Assembly: GCA_900551225.1 (NCBI GenBank)
Contig: URUZ01000204.1
Location: 1 to 9,766, forward strand
Source of the DNA: an uncultured Clostridium sp.
Lineage (GTDB): Bacteria > Bacillota > Clostridia > Lachnospirales > Lachnospiraceae
DNA length: 9,766 nucleotides
Reading direction: 5' to 3'
The translations under genes were made by a program, and so were the position numbers. Below, in pieces: positions 1 to 5,883 of the stretch. The notes under the pieces are model-generated. The model did no database searches, was not told the DNA's origin, and was given only the letters and a program-made list of their open reading frames with translations. Numbering within the stretch: position 1 is the first letter of the stretch; each line of letters begins with the position of its first letter.

Positions 1-29
1 AGCCGAATATCAAGGCGCCCAACATTGAG

Positions 30-34
30 AGGAG
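30..34 (+). promoter_or_regulatory. Ribosome binding site that sets the start of the glutaredoxin-like gene
   Basis: AGGAG lies 8 nt before the ATG at 43. An in-frame TTG at 25 overlaps this region and has no ribosome binding site of its own, so ATG 43 is the better start. Confidence 0.75.
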
Positions 35-42
35 AACCAACT

Positions 43-300
43 ATGAAAGTAACCGTAATCGGAAGCCACTTATGCCCGGACACATTGTACGCCCTGTGCC
101 GCCTGAAGGAGAAAAATGCAGATCTGGATTTTAAGAACCTGTCTGCAGGCCTTCCCGACCTGAAGGCCTATCTGGCCGTGCGGGAGAGCAGCCCGCTGTA
201 TGACCAGGTGCGCGCTGGCGGCGGAATCGGAATTCCCTACTTTGAACTGGAGGACGGAACCTGCACCCTGGATCTGGATGAGGTGCTAAACAGGCTGTAG
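43..300 (+). CDS. Glutaredoxin-related thioredoxin-fold protein, 85 aa
   Basis: This is a small cytosolic protein with a glutaredoxin/thioredoxin-like layout. It opens with a short beta strand (KVTVIGSH), followed by an active-site-like CPDT (Cys11-Pro12-Asp13-Thr14) and a helix. A glycine-rich turn then leads to Ile-Pro-Tyr (Pro65), the position of the cis-proline in thioredoxin folds, and a C-terminal acidic helix ends the protein. Only one Cys sits in the active-site motif, so it would be a monothiol type; Cys19 and Cys74 are the other cysteines. The length of 85 residues fits a stand-alone glutaredoxin. I recognise it as the 'glutaredoxin-related protein' common in Lachnospiraceae, whose substrate is not known to me. 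The start is ATG 43, with AGGAG 8 nt upstream. It is followed by a hairpin at 351-374 and is probably not co-transcribed with the transporter. Confidence 0.8.
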   Translation: MKVTVIGSHLCPDTLYALCRLKEKNADLDFKNLSAGLPDLKAYLAVRESSPLYDQVRAGGGIGIPYFELEDGTCTLDLDEVLNRL

Positions 301-350
301 TTTTGTGAATTCTCACCAAACCCGTTGCCGTAAGTTCAGAAAACACGATA

Positions 351-374
351 AAAATGCCGGTTTTCCGGTATTTT
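351..374 (+). terminator. Hairpin terminator after the glutaredoxin-like gene
   Basis: A 10-bp stem pairs 351-360 (aaaatgccgg) with 365-374 (ccggtatttt) around a TTTT loop, with one G-U pair. A-rich bases on the 5' side and T-rich bases on the 3' side could let it stop transcription in either direction. The G/C core is only 4-5 bp and the T run is part of the stem, so termination may be partial. Confidence 0.55.
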
Positions 375-384
375 ATGCCCGGCC

Positions 385-411
385 TTTCTGATAAGATAAA
401 ACTATCAGAAA
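385..411. promoter_or_regulatory. Perfect 9-bp inverted repeat upstream of the receptor gene; candidate operator
   Basis: TTTCTGATA (385-393) and TATCAGAAA (403-411) are exact inverted copies separated by 9 nt (agataaaac). The repeat ends 6 nt before the GGAGGG ribosome binding site at 418-423. It could be a protein-binding site in the promoter or leader region, or a weak RNA hairpin in the leader. A TAAGAT hexamer within it (392-397) is a possible -10 box, with no convincing -35. The AraC-type regulator at 7574 is a candidate binder, but proteins of that family more often use direct repeats, so the assignment is open. Confidence 0.4.
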
Positions 412-432
412 AAGAACGGAGGGATTTTTATT

Positions 433-1623
433 ATGAAGAAAAAACTGTCACTTTTACTGGCCTGCACCATGGCGCTGAGTCTTACTGCCTGCGGCGGAGG
501 AAAGACAGCAGAACCTGCCACCACAGCGGCTCCCGATACCACAGCAGCCACCGAGGCACCTAAGGATACCCAGGCTGGGGAGACCACGGCCGCGGAGGCT
601 GCAGGCGGCGATTTAGATGCGCTGATTGAGGCTGCCAAAGCTGAGGGCGAGCTGACCGTATACGGCTCCTGCGAGGAGGAATATCTGTCGGCGGCATGCC
701 AGAACTTTGAGAAGCTGTACGGAATCAAGACCAAATACCAGAGGCTTTCCACTTCTGAGGTCTACACCAAGATCTCCGAGGAAGCGGGCAAACCTTCCGC
801 AGACGTATGGTTCGGCGGAACCACAGACCCCTACAACGAGGCTGTTGCCGACGGACTGCTGATGCAGTACGATGCCATCAATGCCAAGAACTTAATCAAC
901 GACCAGTACAAAGACCCCACCAACTGCTGGTACGGCATCTATAAAGGAATCCTGGGCTTCATGGTCAACACCGAAGAACTGGAGCGCTTAGGCCTGGAAG
1001 CTCCCAAGACCTGGGACGACCTGACCAAGGAAGAGTACAAAGACCTGATCATGCTGTCCAACCCCAACACAGCCGGCACAGCGAAGCTGCTGATCAACAC
1101 CATGATCCAGATGAAGGGCCATGACGAGGCCATGGAATATTTTAAGAAGCTGGATAAGAACATCTCCCAGTACACCAAGTCCGGCTCCGGCCCATCCAAG
1201 ATGGTAGGCCCAGGCGAGTGTGTAATCGGAATTGGCTTCCTGCATGACGGCATTTACCAGATCCTTCAGGGTTATGACAACATTGAGCTGATCGTTCCCG
1301 GCGATGGAACCTCCTTCGAGGTTGGCGCCACTGCAATCTTCAACGGCTGTGCACATCCCAATGCGGCAAAATTGTGGATTGAGTACGCTCTGTCCCCGGA
1401 TTGTGTGGATCATGCCAAAGAAAACGGTTCCTACCAGTTCCTGGTATTAAGCAATGCAACCCAGCCGGAAGAAGCAGCCAAGTTCGGCCTGGATATGAAC
1501 AACACCATTGACTACGATTTTGAGGACGCCAAGGAAAACAGCGCAAAATACGTGGAGGACTTCTTCGCAGCACTGGGAAGCTCCGCCGACAACGCAGACT
1601 CCGGACGTTTCCTGACCGAGTAA
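433..1623 (+). CDS. ABC transporter substrate-binding lipoprotein (AfuA/FbpA-like), 396 aa
   Basis: This is the extracytoplasmic receptor of the importer encoded by the next two genes. Residues 1-20 are a lipoprotein signal: MKKK, a hydrophobic stretch, then the lipobox LTAC with Cys20 as the lipidation site. Residues 21 to about 58 form an Ala/Thr/Pro-rich flexible linker. The rest is a two-lobe type 2 periplasmic-binding fold of the COG1840 superfamily, beginning ELTVYGSCEEEY and including ADVWFGGTTDPYNEA, YKGILGFMVNTEEL and GAFNGCAHPNAAKLWIEY-like segments. Ferric receptors of this superfamily use adjacent tyrosines, but this protein has no Tyr-Tyr pair. The corresponding second-lobe stretch reads GFLHDGIY (His271-Asp272). 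A phosphorylated sugar or other organophosphate is therefore a reasonable alternative to iron; this is an inference. The start ATG has GGAGGG 9 nt upstream. A strong hairpin follows the stop codon. Confidence 0.88.
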   Translation: MKKKLSLLLACTMALSLTACGGGKTAEPATTAAPDTTAATEAPKDTQAGETTAAEAAGGDLDALIEAAKAEGELTVYGSCEEEYLSAACQNFEKLYGIKTKYQRLSTSEVYTKISEEAGKPSADVWFGGTTDPYNEAVADGLLMQYDAINAKNLINDQYKDPTNCWYGIYKGILGFMVNTEELERLGLEAPKTWDDLTKEEYKDLIMLSNPNTAGTAKLLINTMIQMKGHDEAMEYFKKLDKNISQYTKSGSGPSKMVGPGECVIGIGFLHDGIYQILQGYDNIELIVPGDGTSFEVGATAIFNGCAHPNAAKLWIEYALSPDCVDHAKENGSYQFLVLSNATQPEEAAKFGLDMNNTIDYDFEDAKENSAKYVEDFFAALGSSADNADSGRFLTE

Positions 1624-1668
1624 TCTGCGGGCGAAAGCGCGTAAGAATCGTGTAAATAGGTAAACCTG

Positions 1669-1709
1669 CGCTGCGAAATGCGCCAGTATGCTCATTTCGC
1701 AGCGTTTTT
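1669..1709 (+). terminator. Intrinsic terminator between receptor and permease genes
   Basis: A perfect 12-bp stem pairs cgctgcgaaatg (1669-1680) with catttcgcagcg (1693-1704), has a 12-nt loop, and is followed at once by TTTTT (1705-1709). It sits 45 nt after the receptor stop codon. Such a partial terminator would let the receptor be made in excess over the membrane parts, a common arrangement in binding-protein transporters. No clear new promoter is seen before the permease, so read-through is expected. Confidence 0.8.
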
Positions 1710-1748
1710 ATGGGCAGGAGACCTGCATTTCCTGCCAATAAAAACGCT
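1701..1748 (+). other. Second hairpin that competes with the terminator
   Basis: Bases 1701-1711 (agcgtttttat) pair exactly with 1738-1748 (ataaaaacgct). Inside them 1713-1719 (ggcagga) pair with 1730-1736 (tcctgcc), with one mismatch between the two blocks and a 10-nt loop. This 18-bp stem uses the U-run of the preceding terminator and the last four bases of its stem, so the two structures cannot form together. It may be an anti-terminator, an mRNA-stabilising 3' end, or a terminator acting on the opposite strand. No sensor domain is evident. Confidence 0.6.
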
Positions 1749-1814
1749 TTGCCCTCCGGCCCACAGCCGCGGCAGCGCCGGCATTTGCCGCAAGGTAATC
1801 TGTATGATTAATAG

Positions 1815-1823
1815 AAAGGGGGG
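1815..1823 (+). promoter_or_regulatory. Ribosome binding site favouring the GTG start of the permease
   Basis: AAAGGGGGG lies 7 nt before GTG 1831. The alternative ATG at 1804 has only a weak AAGG upstream, and an ATG at 1678 lies within the terminator hairpin. GTG 1831 is therefore preferred. Confidence 0.65.
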
Positions 1824-1830
1824 CCTGTAC

Positions 1831-3540
1831 GTGGCCACAAAGCAAAGCGCCCAGCTGGAGCGCAAGAAATTTTTCTCAGACCCTATTCTGGTCAGCATGA
1901 TCGTTGTACTGCTGGTTTTCCTGGCCTTATTTATCCTCTATCCCCTGCTGATGCTGCTGGTAGACAGCTTCTACTCAGAGGCCGGATTCACACTGGATGT
2001 ATTTAAACGGGTGCTGGACCTGAAACGTTTCCAGCAGGCATTTAAGAACACGCTGGTGCTGGGATTTATCACCGGCCTTGCATCCACAGCCATCGGCCTG
2101 CTGTTTGCCTACGTTGAGGTGTATGTAAAGCTGAAGACCAAGGTGCTGGAGAAGCTGTTCGGCCTGGTATCCATGCTGCCTGTGGTATCCCCGCCTTTTG
2201 TACTGTCCCTGTCCATGATTATGCTCTTCGGGCGCAGCGGAATCATCACCCGCTCCCTCCTTGGCATCTACGATTCAAATGTATACGGCCTGAAGGGGAT
2301 TGCCATTGTGCAGACTCTGACCTTCTTCCCGGTCTGCTATCTGATGTTAAAGGGGCTGTTAAAGAACATCGACCCATCCTTGGAGGAAGCCACCAGAGAC
2401 ATGGGCGCCAGCCGCTGGAAGGTATTCACCAGCGTGACCTTCCCCCTGCTGCTTCCGGGCCTTGGAAATGCTTTCCTGGTGACATTTATCGAGTCTGTCG
2501 CAGATTTTGCCAACCCCATGCTGATCGGCGGCTCCTATGACACCCTGGCAACTACCATTTATTTACAGGTCACCGGTTCCTATGACTCCACCGGCGCGGC
2601 GGCCATGTCCGTGGTGCTGCTGATGCTGACTGTGGTGCTGTTCCTGATCCAGAAGTATTATCTGGAGAAAAAGACAGCCGCCACCCTGACGGGCAAGGCC
2701 TCCCGCATGAGGATGCTGATCGAGGACAAGAGCGTGACTGTTCCCCTGACCATCTTCTGCGGCCTGATCGCGGCATTTGTACTGCTGATGTACATCATGG
2801 TCCCCTTTGGCGCCATGTTCACCCTCTGGGGCAGAGACTACACCCTCAGCCTGAAATGGTTCCAGTATATGTTTAAGACCAGCGGCCTGAAAGCCTTTAA
2901 GGACTCCTTTGTACTGTCCATGATCGCGGCTCCGCTGACAGCGTTCCTTTCCATGGTGATTTCCTACCTGGTGGTCAAGAAGAAATTCAAGGCCAAGGGC
3001 TTTATCGAGTTTGTATCCATGCTGGCCATGGCTGTTCCGGGAACCGTTCTGGGCATCGGTTATATCCGCGGCTATGCCAACGGTATCTTCAGAACCGGCT
3101 TTATGAGCGGCCTGTACGGCACTGCCTGGATTCTGATCATTGTGTTTATTGTGAGAAGCCTTCCAACGGGCACCAGAAGCGGTATATCCGCCCTGCGCCA
3201 GATTGATAAATCCATCGAGGAATCCGCCTATGATATGGGCGCCAACTCCGCCAAGGTGTTTATGACGGTTACGCTGCCCCTGATCAAGGACTCCTTCTTC
3301 AGCGGCCTGGTGACGGCCTTTGTCCGCAGCATCACCGCCATCTCCGCTATTATCCTGCTGGTGACGCCGGACTTCCTGCTGATCACCTGCCAGATCAACG
3401 AGCAGGCGGAGAAGGGCAACTACGGCGTGGCCTGCGCATACGCCACGGTGCTGATTATCATCACATACGGCGCGGTTCTCATCATGAATACGCTGATGAA
3501 ATATTTCGGAGTCAGCAGACAAGTTAAGGAGGAAAATTGA
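1831..3540 (+). CDS. ABC transporter permease, two fused permease halves (FbpB/AfuB-like), 569 aa
   Basis: This is the membrane channel of the importer. It contains two homologous permease units in one chain, so one protein should supply the whole pore. The first half begins with a membrane segment at about residues 19-44 and includes helices in NTLVLGFITGLASTAIG, MLPVVSPPFVLSLSMIML and the GNAFLVTFIESVADFANP region. The second half begins near PLTIFCGLIAAFVLLMYIMV. Each half carries the cytoplasmic EAA loop that docks on the ATPase: DPSLEEATRDMGASRWKVF from about residue 181 and DKSIEESAYDMGANSAKVF from about residue 459. Roughly 12 membrane segments are expected. This fused layout is usual for the FbpB/AfuB/CysU-like branch. 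Start GTG 1831 was chosen for its strong ribosome binding site; ATG 1804 would add nine residues. The ATPase gene follows after 2 nt, so the two are translated together. Substrate is uncertain, as for the receptor. Confidence 0.88.
   Translation: MATKQSAQLERKKFFSDPILVSMIVVLLVFLALFILYPLLMLLVDSFYSEAGFTLDVFKRVLDLKRFQQAFKNTLVLGFITGLASTAIGLLFAYVEVYVKLKTKVLEKLFGLVSMLPVVSPPFVLSLSMIMLFGRSGIITRSLLGIYDSNVYGLKGIAIVQTLTFFPVCYLMLKGLLKNIDPSLEEATRDMGASRWKVFTSVTFPLLLPGLGNAFLVTFIESVADFANPMLIGGSYDTLATTIYLQVTGSYDSTGAAAMSVVLLMLTVVLFLIQKYYLEKKTAATLTGKASRMRMLIEDKSVTVPLTIFCGLIAAFVLLMYIMVPFGAMFTLWGRDYTLSLKWFQYMFKTSGLKAFKDSFVLSMIAAPLTAFLSMVISYLVVKKKFKAKGFIEFVSMLAMAVPGTVLGIGYIRGYANGIFRTGFMSGLYGTAWILIIVFIVRSLPTGTRSGISALRQIDKSIEESAYDMGANSAKVFMTVTLPLIKDSFFSGLVTAFVRSITAISAIILLVTPDFLLITCQINEQAEKGNYGVACAYATVLIIITYGAVLIMNTLMKYFGVSRQVKEEN
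3526..3532 (+). promoter_or_regulatory. Ribosome binding site of the ATPase gene, inside the end of the permease gene
   Basis: AAGGAGG lies 10 nt before ATG 3543. An in-frame TTG at 3537 is only 4 nt away from it, too close, so ATG 3543 is preferred. Confidence 0.75.
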
Positions 3541-3542
3541 TT

Positions 3543-4619
3543 ATGGATAAACAGAAAAAAGGCGTTCGCCTGGAACATATATCGAAGATTTACACAGATC
3601 CCAAGACCGGCAAACAGTTCTACGCGGTGGAGGATACCACGCTGGATATTGAACCCGGAACCTTTGTGACGCTCCTTGGCCCATCGGGCTGCGGCAAGAC
3701 CACCACCCTGCGCATGATCGCCGGCTTTGAAAGCCCTGACGAGGGGGAGATCTACCTGGGGGACGAGGCCATCAACAGCCTGACTCCCAACAAGCGGGAC
3801 ACCGCCATGGTATTCCAGAGCTATGCGCTGCTTCCCCATTACAATGTATTTGACAACGTGGCCTATGGCCTGAAGATCCGCAAGGTCCCCAAGGATGAGA
3901 TTAAAGAGCGGGTGTTAAACATCTTAAAGCTGGTGGAGATGGACGGCATGGAATCCCGTATGACCAACCAGCTGTCCGGCGGCCAGCAGCAGCGCGTGGC
4001 CCTGGCCAGAGCCCTGGTGATCGAGCCCGGCGTACTGCTCTTTGACGAGCCCCTCAGCAACCTGGATGCCAAGCTGCGGGTGACTATGAGGACCGAGATC
4101 CGCAAGATCCAGCAGAAGGTGGGGATCACGGCAATCTATGTGACCCACGACCAGTCTGAGGCCATGAGCATTTCCGATAAGATCATCATCATGAGCAAGG
4201 GAAAGGTGGAGCAGATCGGAACCCCCAGGGAGATCTATTATCATCCCTCATCTAAGTTCGTGGCAGACTTTATCGGGGAAGCCAACTTCCTGACCTCCAA
4301 AGTGGAATCTGTAAATGGCGAGAAAGCCATGATCAGCGTGGCCGGCGGAACCTTCGAGGTAAACAACTTCGCAGGCGCAGGCCCTGGTGACGAGGCCACC
4401 CTGGTGATCCGCCCTGAGGGCGCGGTCCTGGCGGAGCAGGGAATGCTGGAAGGCACTGTAACCCTGTCCACATTTATGGGCTCCTACCAGTATTATCAAA
4501 TGGAGGTAGGGGATATGGAGATCCAGATCACGGATTATAATCCGGTGAACCGCAGGATCTATGAGGTGGGCGAAAAGGCGTTCCTGGATTTCGACCCCAA
4601 GGGGGTTTACATTCTGTAG
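3543..4619 (+). CDS. ABC transporter ATP-binding protein (FbpC/AfuC/PotA-like), 358 aa
   Basis: This is the cytoplasmic ATPase that powers the importer, working as a dimer on the fused permease. All catalytic motifs are intact: Walker A GPSGCGKT (46-53), Q-loop Gln92 in MVFQSYALLPH, signature LSGGQQQR (144-151), Walker B LLFDEP with Asp168 and Glu169, D-loop SNLD (172-175) and H-loop His202 in VTHDQSEA. After residue ~235 comes the 'REIYYHPSSKFVADFIGEANF' type linker, then a TOBE-type beta domain to the C terminus, including LVIRPEGAVL and TFMGSYQYYQM. This is the CUT1/polyamine/ferric-type ATPase group, usually 340-370 aa. The start is ATG 3543, 2 nt after the permease stop. The MITE at 4639 lies just downstream. 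Confidence 0.92.
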   Translation: MDKQKKGVRLEHISKIYTDPKTGKQFYAVEDTTLDIEPGTFVTLLGPSGCGKTTTLRMIAGFESPDEGEIYLGDEAINSLTPNKRDTAMVFQSYALLPHYNVFDNVAYGLKIRKVPKDEIKERVLNILKLVEMDGMESRMTNQLSGGQQQRVALARALVIEPGVLLFDEPLSNLDAKLRVTMRTEIRKIQQKVGITAIYVTHDQSEAMSISDKIIIMSKGKVEQIGTPREIYYHPSSKFVADFIGEANFLTSKVESVNGEKAMISVAGGTFEVNNFAGAGPGDEATLVIRPEGAVLAEQGMLEGTVTLSTFMGSYQYYQMEVGDMEIQITDYNPVNRRIYEVGEKAFLDFDPKGVYIL

Positions 4620-4630
4620 TCCGGTTGTTA

Positions 4631-4638
4631 GAATAGAC
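4631..4638 (+). repeat. Target site duplication of the MITE, left copy
   Basis: gaatagac is repeated exactly and in the same direction at 4792-4799, immediately outside the two terminal inverted repeats. This is the mark left by an 8-bp staggered insertion. Confidence 0.85.
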
Positions 4639-4658
4639 GTAACAGTTCAGGACGGCGG

Positions 4659-4719
4659 GAAAAAGAGCGCGAAAGCAGACGTTAAGCTTGCTTATAAGAC
4701 TGCTTTCGCACTCTTTTTC
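4659..4719. terminator. Long hairpin inside the MITE, possible terminator
   Basis: gaaaaagagcgcgaaagcag (4659-4678) pairs with ctgctttcgcactctttttc (4700-4719) over 20 positions with one mismatch, around a 21-nt loop. The stem ends in a run of five T on the + strand and, by symmetry, on the - strand, so it could stop transcription from either side. The T run is inside the stem and is followed by C, so efficiency is doubtful. Confidence 0.5.
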
Positions 4720-4720
4720 A

Positions 4721-4740
4721 CATCGGATGAACATCCGATG
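4721..4740. repeat. Perfect 9-bp palindromic hairpin inside the MITE
   Basis: catcggatg (4721-4729) and catccgatg (4732-4740) are exact inverted copies with only two bases (aa) between them. This is the middle of the element's three hairpins. Confidence 0.85.
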
Positions 4741-4769
4741 CTTCTTGACCGGCTTTTTCGGTCAAGAAG
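4741..4769. repeat. Perfect 11-bp hairpin inside the MITE
   Basis: cttcttgaccg (4741-4751) and cggtcaagaag (4759-4769) are exact inverted copies around a 7-nt loop (gcttttt). It follows the 4721-4740 hairpin with no gap. Confidence 0.85.
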
Positions 4770-4791
4770 ATGAGCCGTCCTGAACTGTTAC

Positions 4792-4799
4792 GAATAGAC
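4792..4799 (+). repeat. Target site duplication of the MITE, right copy
   Basis: This is an exact copy of gaatagac at 4631-4638. It directly abuts the AGAGG ribosome binding site of the downstream gene, so the insertion just spared that site. Confidence 0.85.
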
Positions 4800-4804
4800 A
4801 GAGG
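4800..4804 (+). promoter_or_regulatory. Ribosome binding site of the sensor lipoprotein gene
   Basis: AGAGG is 8 nt before GTG 4813. The alternative ATG at 4831 has only GGAG with a 12-nt spacer, so GTG 4813 is mildly preferred. Confidence 0.55.
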
Positions 4805-4812
4805 AAAATACT

Positions 4813-5883
4813 GTGGAGCAACGGATATTTATGAAAAAGAAATGGAAAATGCATATAGCTGCTGCGGCCCTCCTGGCCTGCCTGACAGTAGGCCTCACCG
4901 GCTGCCTGGGGAGCGGGGAGACGGCCGCGCAGATTGCTGACACGGATGAGGAGCTGGTGATATACTGCCCTCATCCTTTGGAGTTTATCAACCCCATTGT
5001 CTCAGAATTTGAGGAGAGGACCGGAACCAGGGTGTATGTAAAGACCGGGGGAACGGGGGATCTGCTGGGGATGGTGGAGCAACAGGAAGAACCGCGCTGT
5101 GATATATTCTGGGGCGGTTCTTTGTCAACTACAATTCCAAAGGCGGAGCTGTTTGAACCGTATATCAGCGCCAACGAGGCCATGGTCCAGCCGGAATTTA
5201 AAAACCAGCAGGGCAACATGACGAGATTTACAGATATTCCCAGCGTTCTGATGGTGAATACCAACCTGATCGGGGACATTCCGGTGGAGGGGTATCAGGA
5301 TCTGCTGCGGCCGGAGTTAAAGGGCAAGATCGCCATGTGCGACCCCGCCACCTCCTCCTCAGCCTATGAGCATCTGATCAATATGCTGTTCGCCATGGGG
5401 GACGGCGACCCTGAGGCCGGATGGGACTATGTGCGGGCCTTCTGCGGGAACCTGGATGGGAAGCTGCTGGGCGGCTCCTCCCAGGTGTACCAGGGGGTGG
5501 CGGAAGGACGGTTCGCCGTGGGCCTGACCTTTGAGGAGGGGGCGGCCCACTATGTGGCGGCCGGAGGGCCGGTGAAGCTGGTGTATATGAAGGAGGGGGT
5601 GGTCTCCACCCCTGACTGCGTGTGTATTGTGAAGGGAAGCCGTCACATGGAACAGGCCCAGGCATTTGTGGACTTTGTGACCAGCAGGGAGGCCCAGGCC
5701 ATCATATCCGGGCGGCTGGACCGCCGTTCCGTGCGCATTGATGTGGAGGAACCGGACTATCTGCCGGACAAGTCCCAGATCCACATGATCCAGGCTGACG
5801 CCGCGGTGGTGCGGGAGAACAAGAAGCAGTGGCTGACGCGGTTTGCTGAGATCTTTAATGAGGGGACGGTGGCCGCGGAATGA
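4813..5883 (+). CDS. Substrate-binding-like sensor lipoprotein (HptA/AfuA-like), 356 aa
   Basis: This is a second extracytoplasmic binding protein of the COG1840 superfamily. It is probably the ligand-sensing part of the three-component system completed by the next two genes, rather than a transport receptor. It has a basic N terminus, a hydrophobic segment and the lipobox LTGC, with Cys31 (Cys25 if ATG 4831 is used). The mature protein starts with ELVIYCPHPLEF and carries CDIFWGGSLST, SVLMVNTNLIGD and MCDPATSSSAYEHL, all typical positions of the two-lobe fold. Where the transport receptor reads GFLHDG, this one reads LTFEEG (Glu241-Glu242), and it has no Tyr-Tyr ferric site. The two binding proteins are thus diverged paralogs and may recognise the ligand differently. 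The stop overlaps the kinase start (ATGA at 5880-5883), indicating coupled translation. It resembles HptA of S. aureus in size, partners and fold. It could instead be a second transport receptor. Confidence 0.82.
   Translation: MEQRIFMKKKWKMHIAAAALLACLTVGLTGCLGSGETAAQIADTDEELVIYCPHPLEFINPIVSEFEERTGTRVYVKTGGTGDLLGMVEQQEEPRCDIFWGGSLSTTIPKAELFEPYISANEAMVQPEFKNQQGNMTRFTDIPSVLMVNTNLIGDIPVEGYQDLLRPELKGKIAMCDPATSSSAYEHLINMLFAMGDGDPEAGWDYVRAFCGNLDGKLLGGSSQVYQGVAEGRFAVGLTFEEGAAHYVAAGGPVKLVYMKEGVVSTPDCVCIVKGSRHMEQAQAFVDFVTSREAQAIISGRLDRRSVRIDVEEPDYLPDKSQIHMIQADAAVVRENKKQWLTRFAEIFNEGTVAAE

Larger units (their letters stand above)
4639..4791. mobile_element. 153-bp MITE with IS66-like ends
   Basis: This is a non-coding miniature inverted-repeat element. 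Its ends are perfect 18-bp inverted repeats: gtaacagttcaggacggc (4639-4656) and its complement gccgtcctgaactgttac (4774-4791). An identical 8-bp duplication (gaatagac) flanks it on both sides. Ends beginning GTAA together with an 8-bp duplication match what I know of the IS66 family, so an IS66 transposase encoded elsewhere is the likely mover; this is an inference. Nearly all internal bases fall in three back-to-back hairpins (4659-4719, 4721-4740, 4741-4769). No transposase or plausible gene lies within. It sits 19 nt after the ATPase stop and ends just before the ribosome binding site of the next gene. The perfect ends and duplication suggest a recent insertion. Confidence 0.85.

Noticed and set aside
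1678..1830. Longer permease start at ATG 1678 or ATG 1804
   Set aside because: ATG 1678 lies inside the terminator stem and would add a non-conserved leader; ATG 1804 lacks a good ribosome binding site. GTG 1831 has AAAGGGGGG at the right distance.
2563..3522. Long open frame of 319 codons on the - strand opposite the permease gene
   Set aside because: It mirrors the codon pattern of a well-supported membrane protein, is rich in His, Gln and Gly as antisense frames are, and has no ribosome binding site or recognisable domain.
433..4619. Firm naming as a ferric iron transporter (fbpABC/afuABC)
   Set aside because: The superfamily is shared by iron, sugar-phosphate and phosphonate systems, and the ferric Tyr-Tyr site is absent, so no gene symbol is given.
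4561..4773. 70-codon + strand frame spanning the ATPase end and the MITE
   Set aside because: It is out of frame with the ATPase and its latter part is only the MITE's inverted repeats.
4638..4792. Cloverleaf-like fold taken as a tRNA or a known structured RNA
   Set aside because: Stem lengths (19, 20, 9, 11 bp) do not fit tRNA, there are no T-loop or anticodon features, and the flanking duplication identifies a mobile element.
4640..4812. Promoter within the MITE (TTGACC at 4745 or TATAAG at 4693)
   Set aside because: Neither has a matching partner box at 16-18 nt; both hexamers are part of hairpin sequences.
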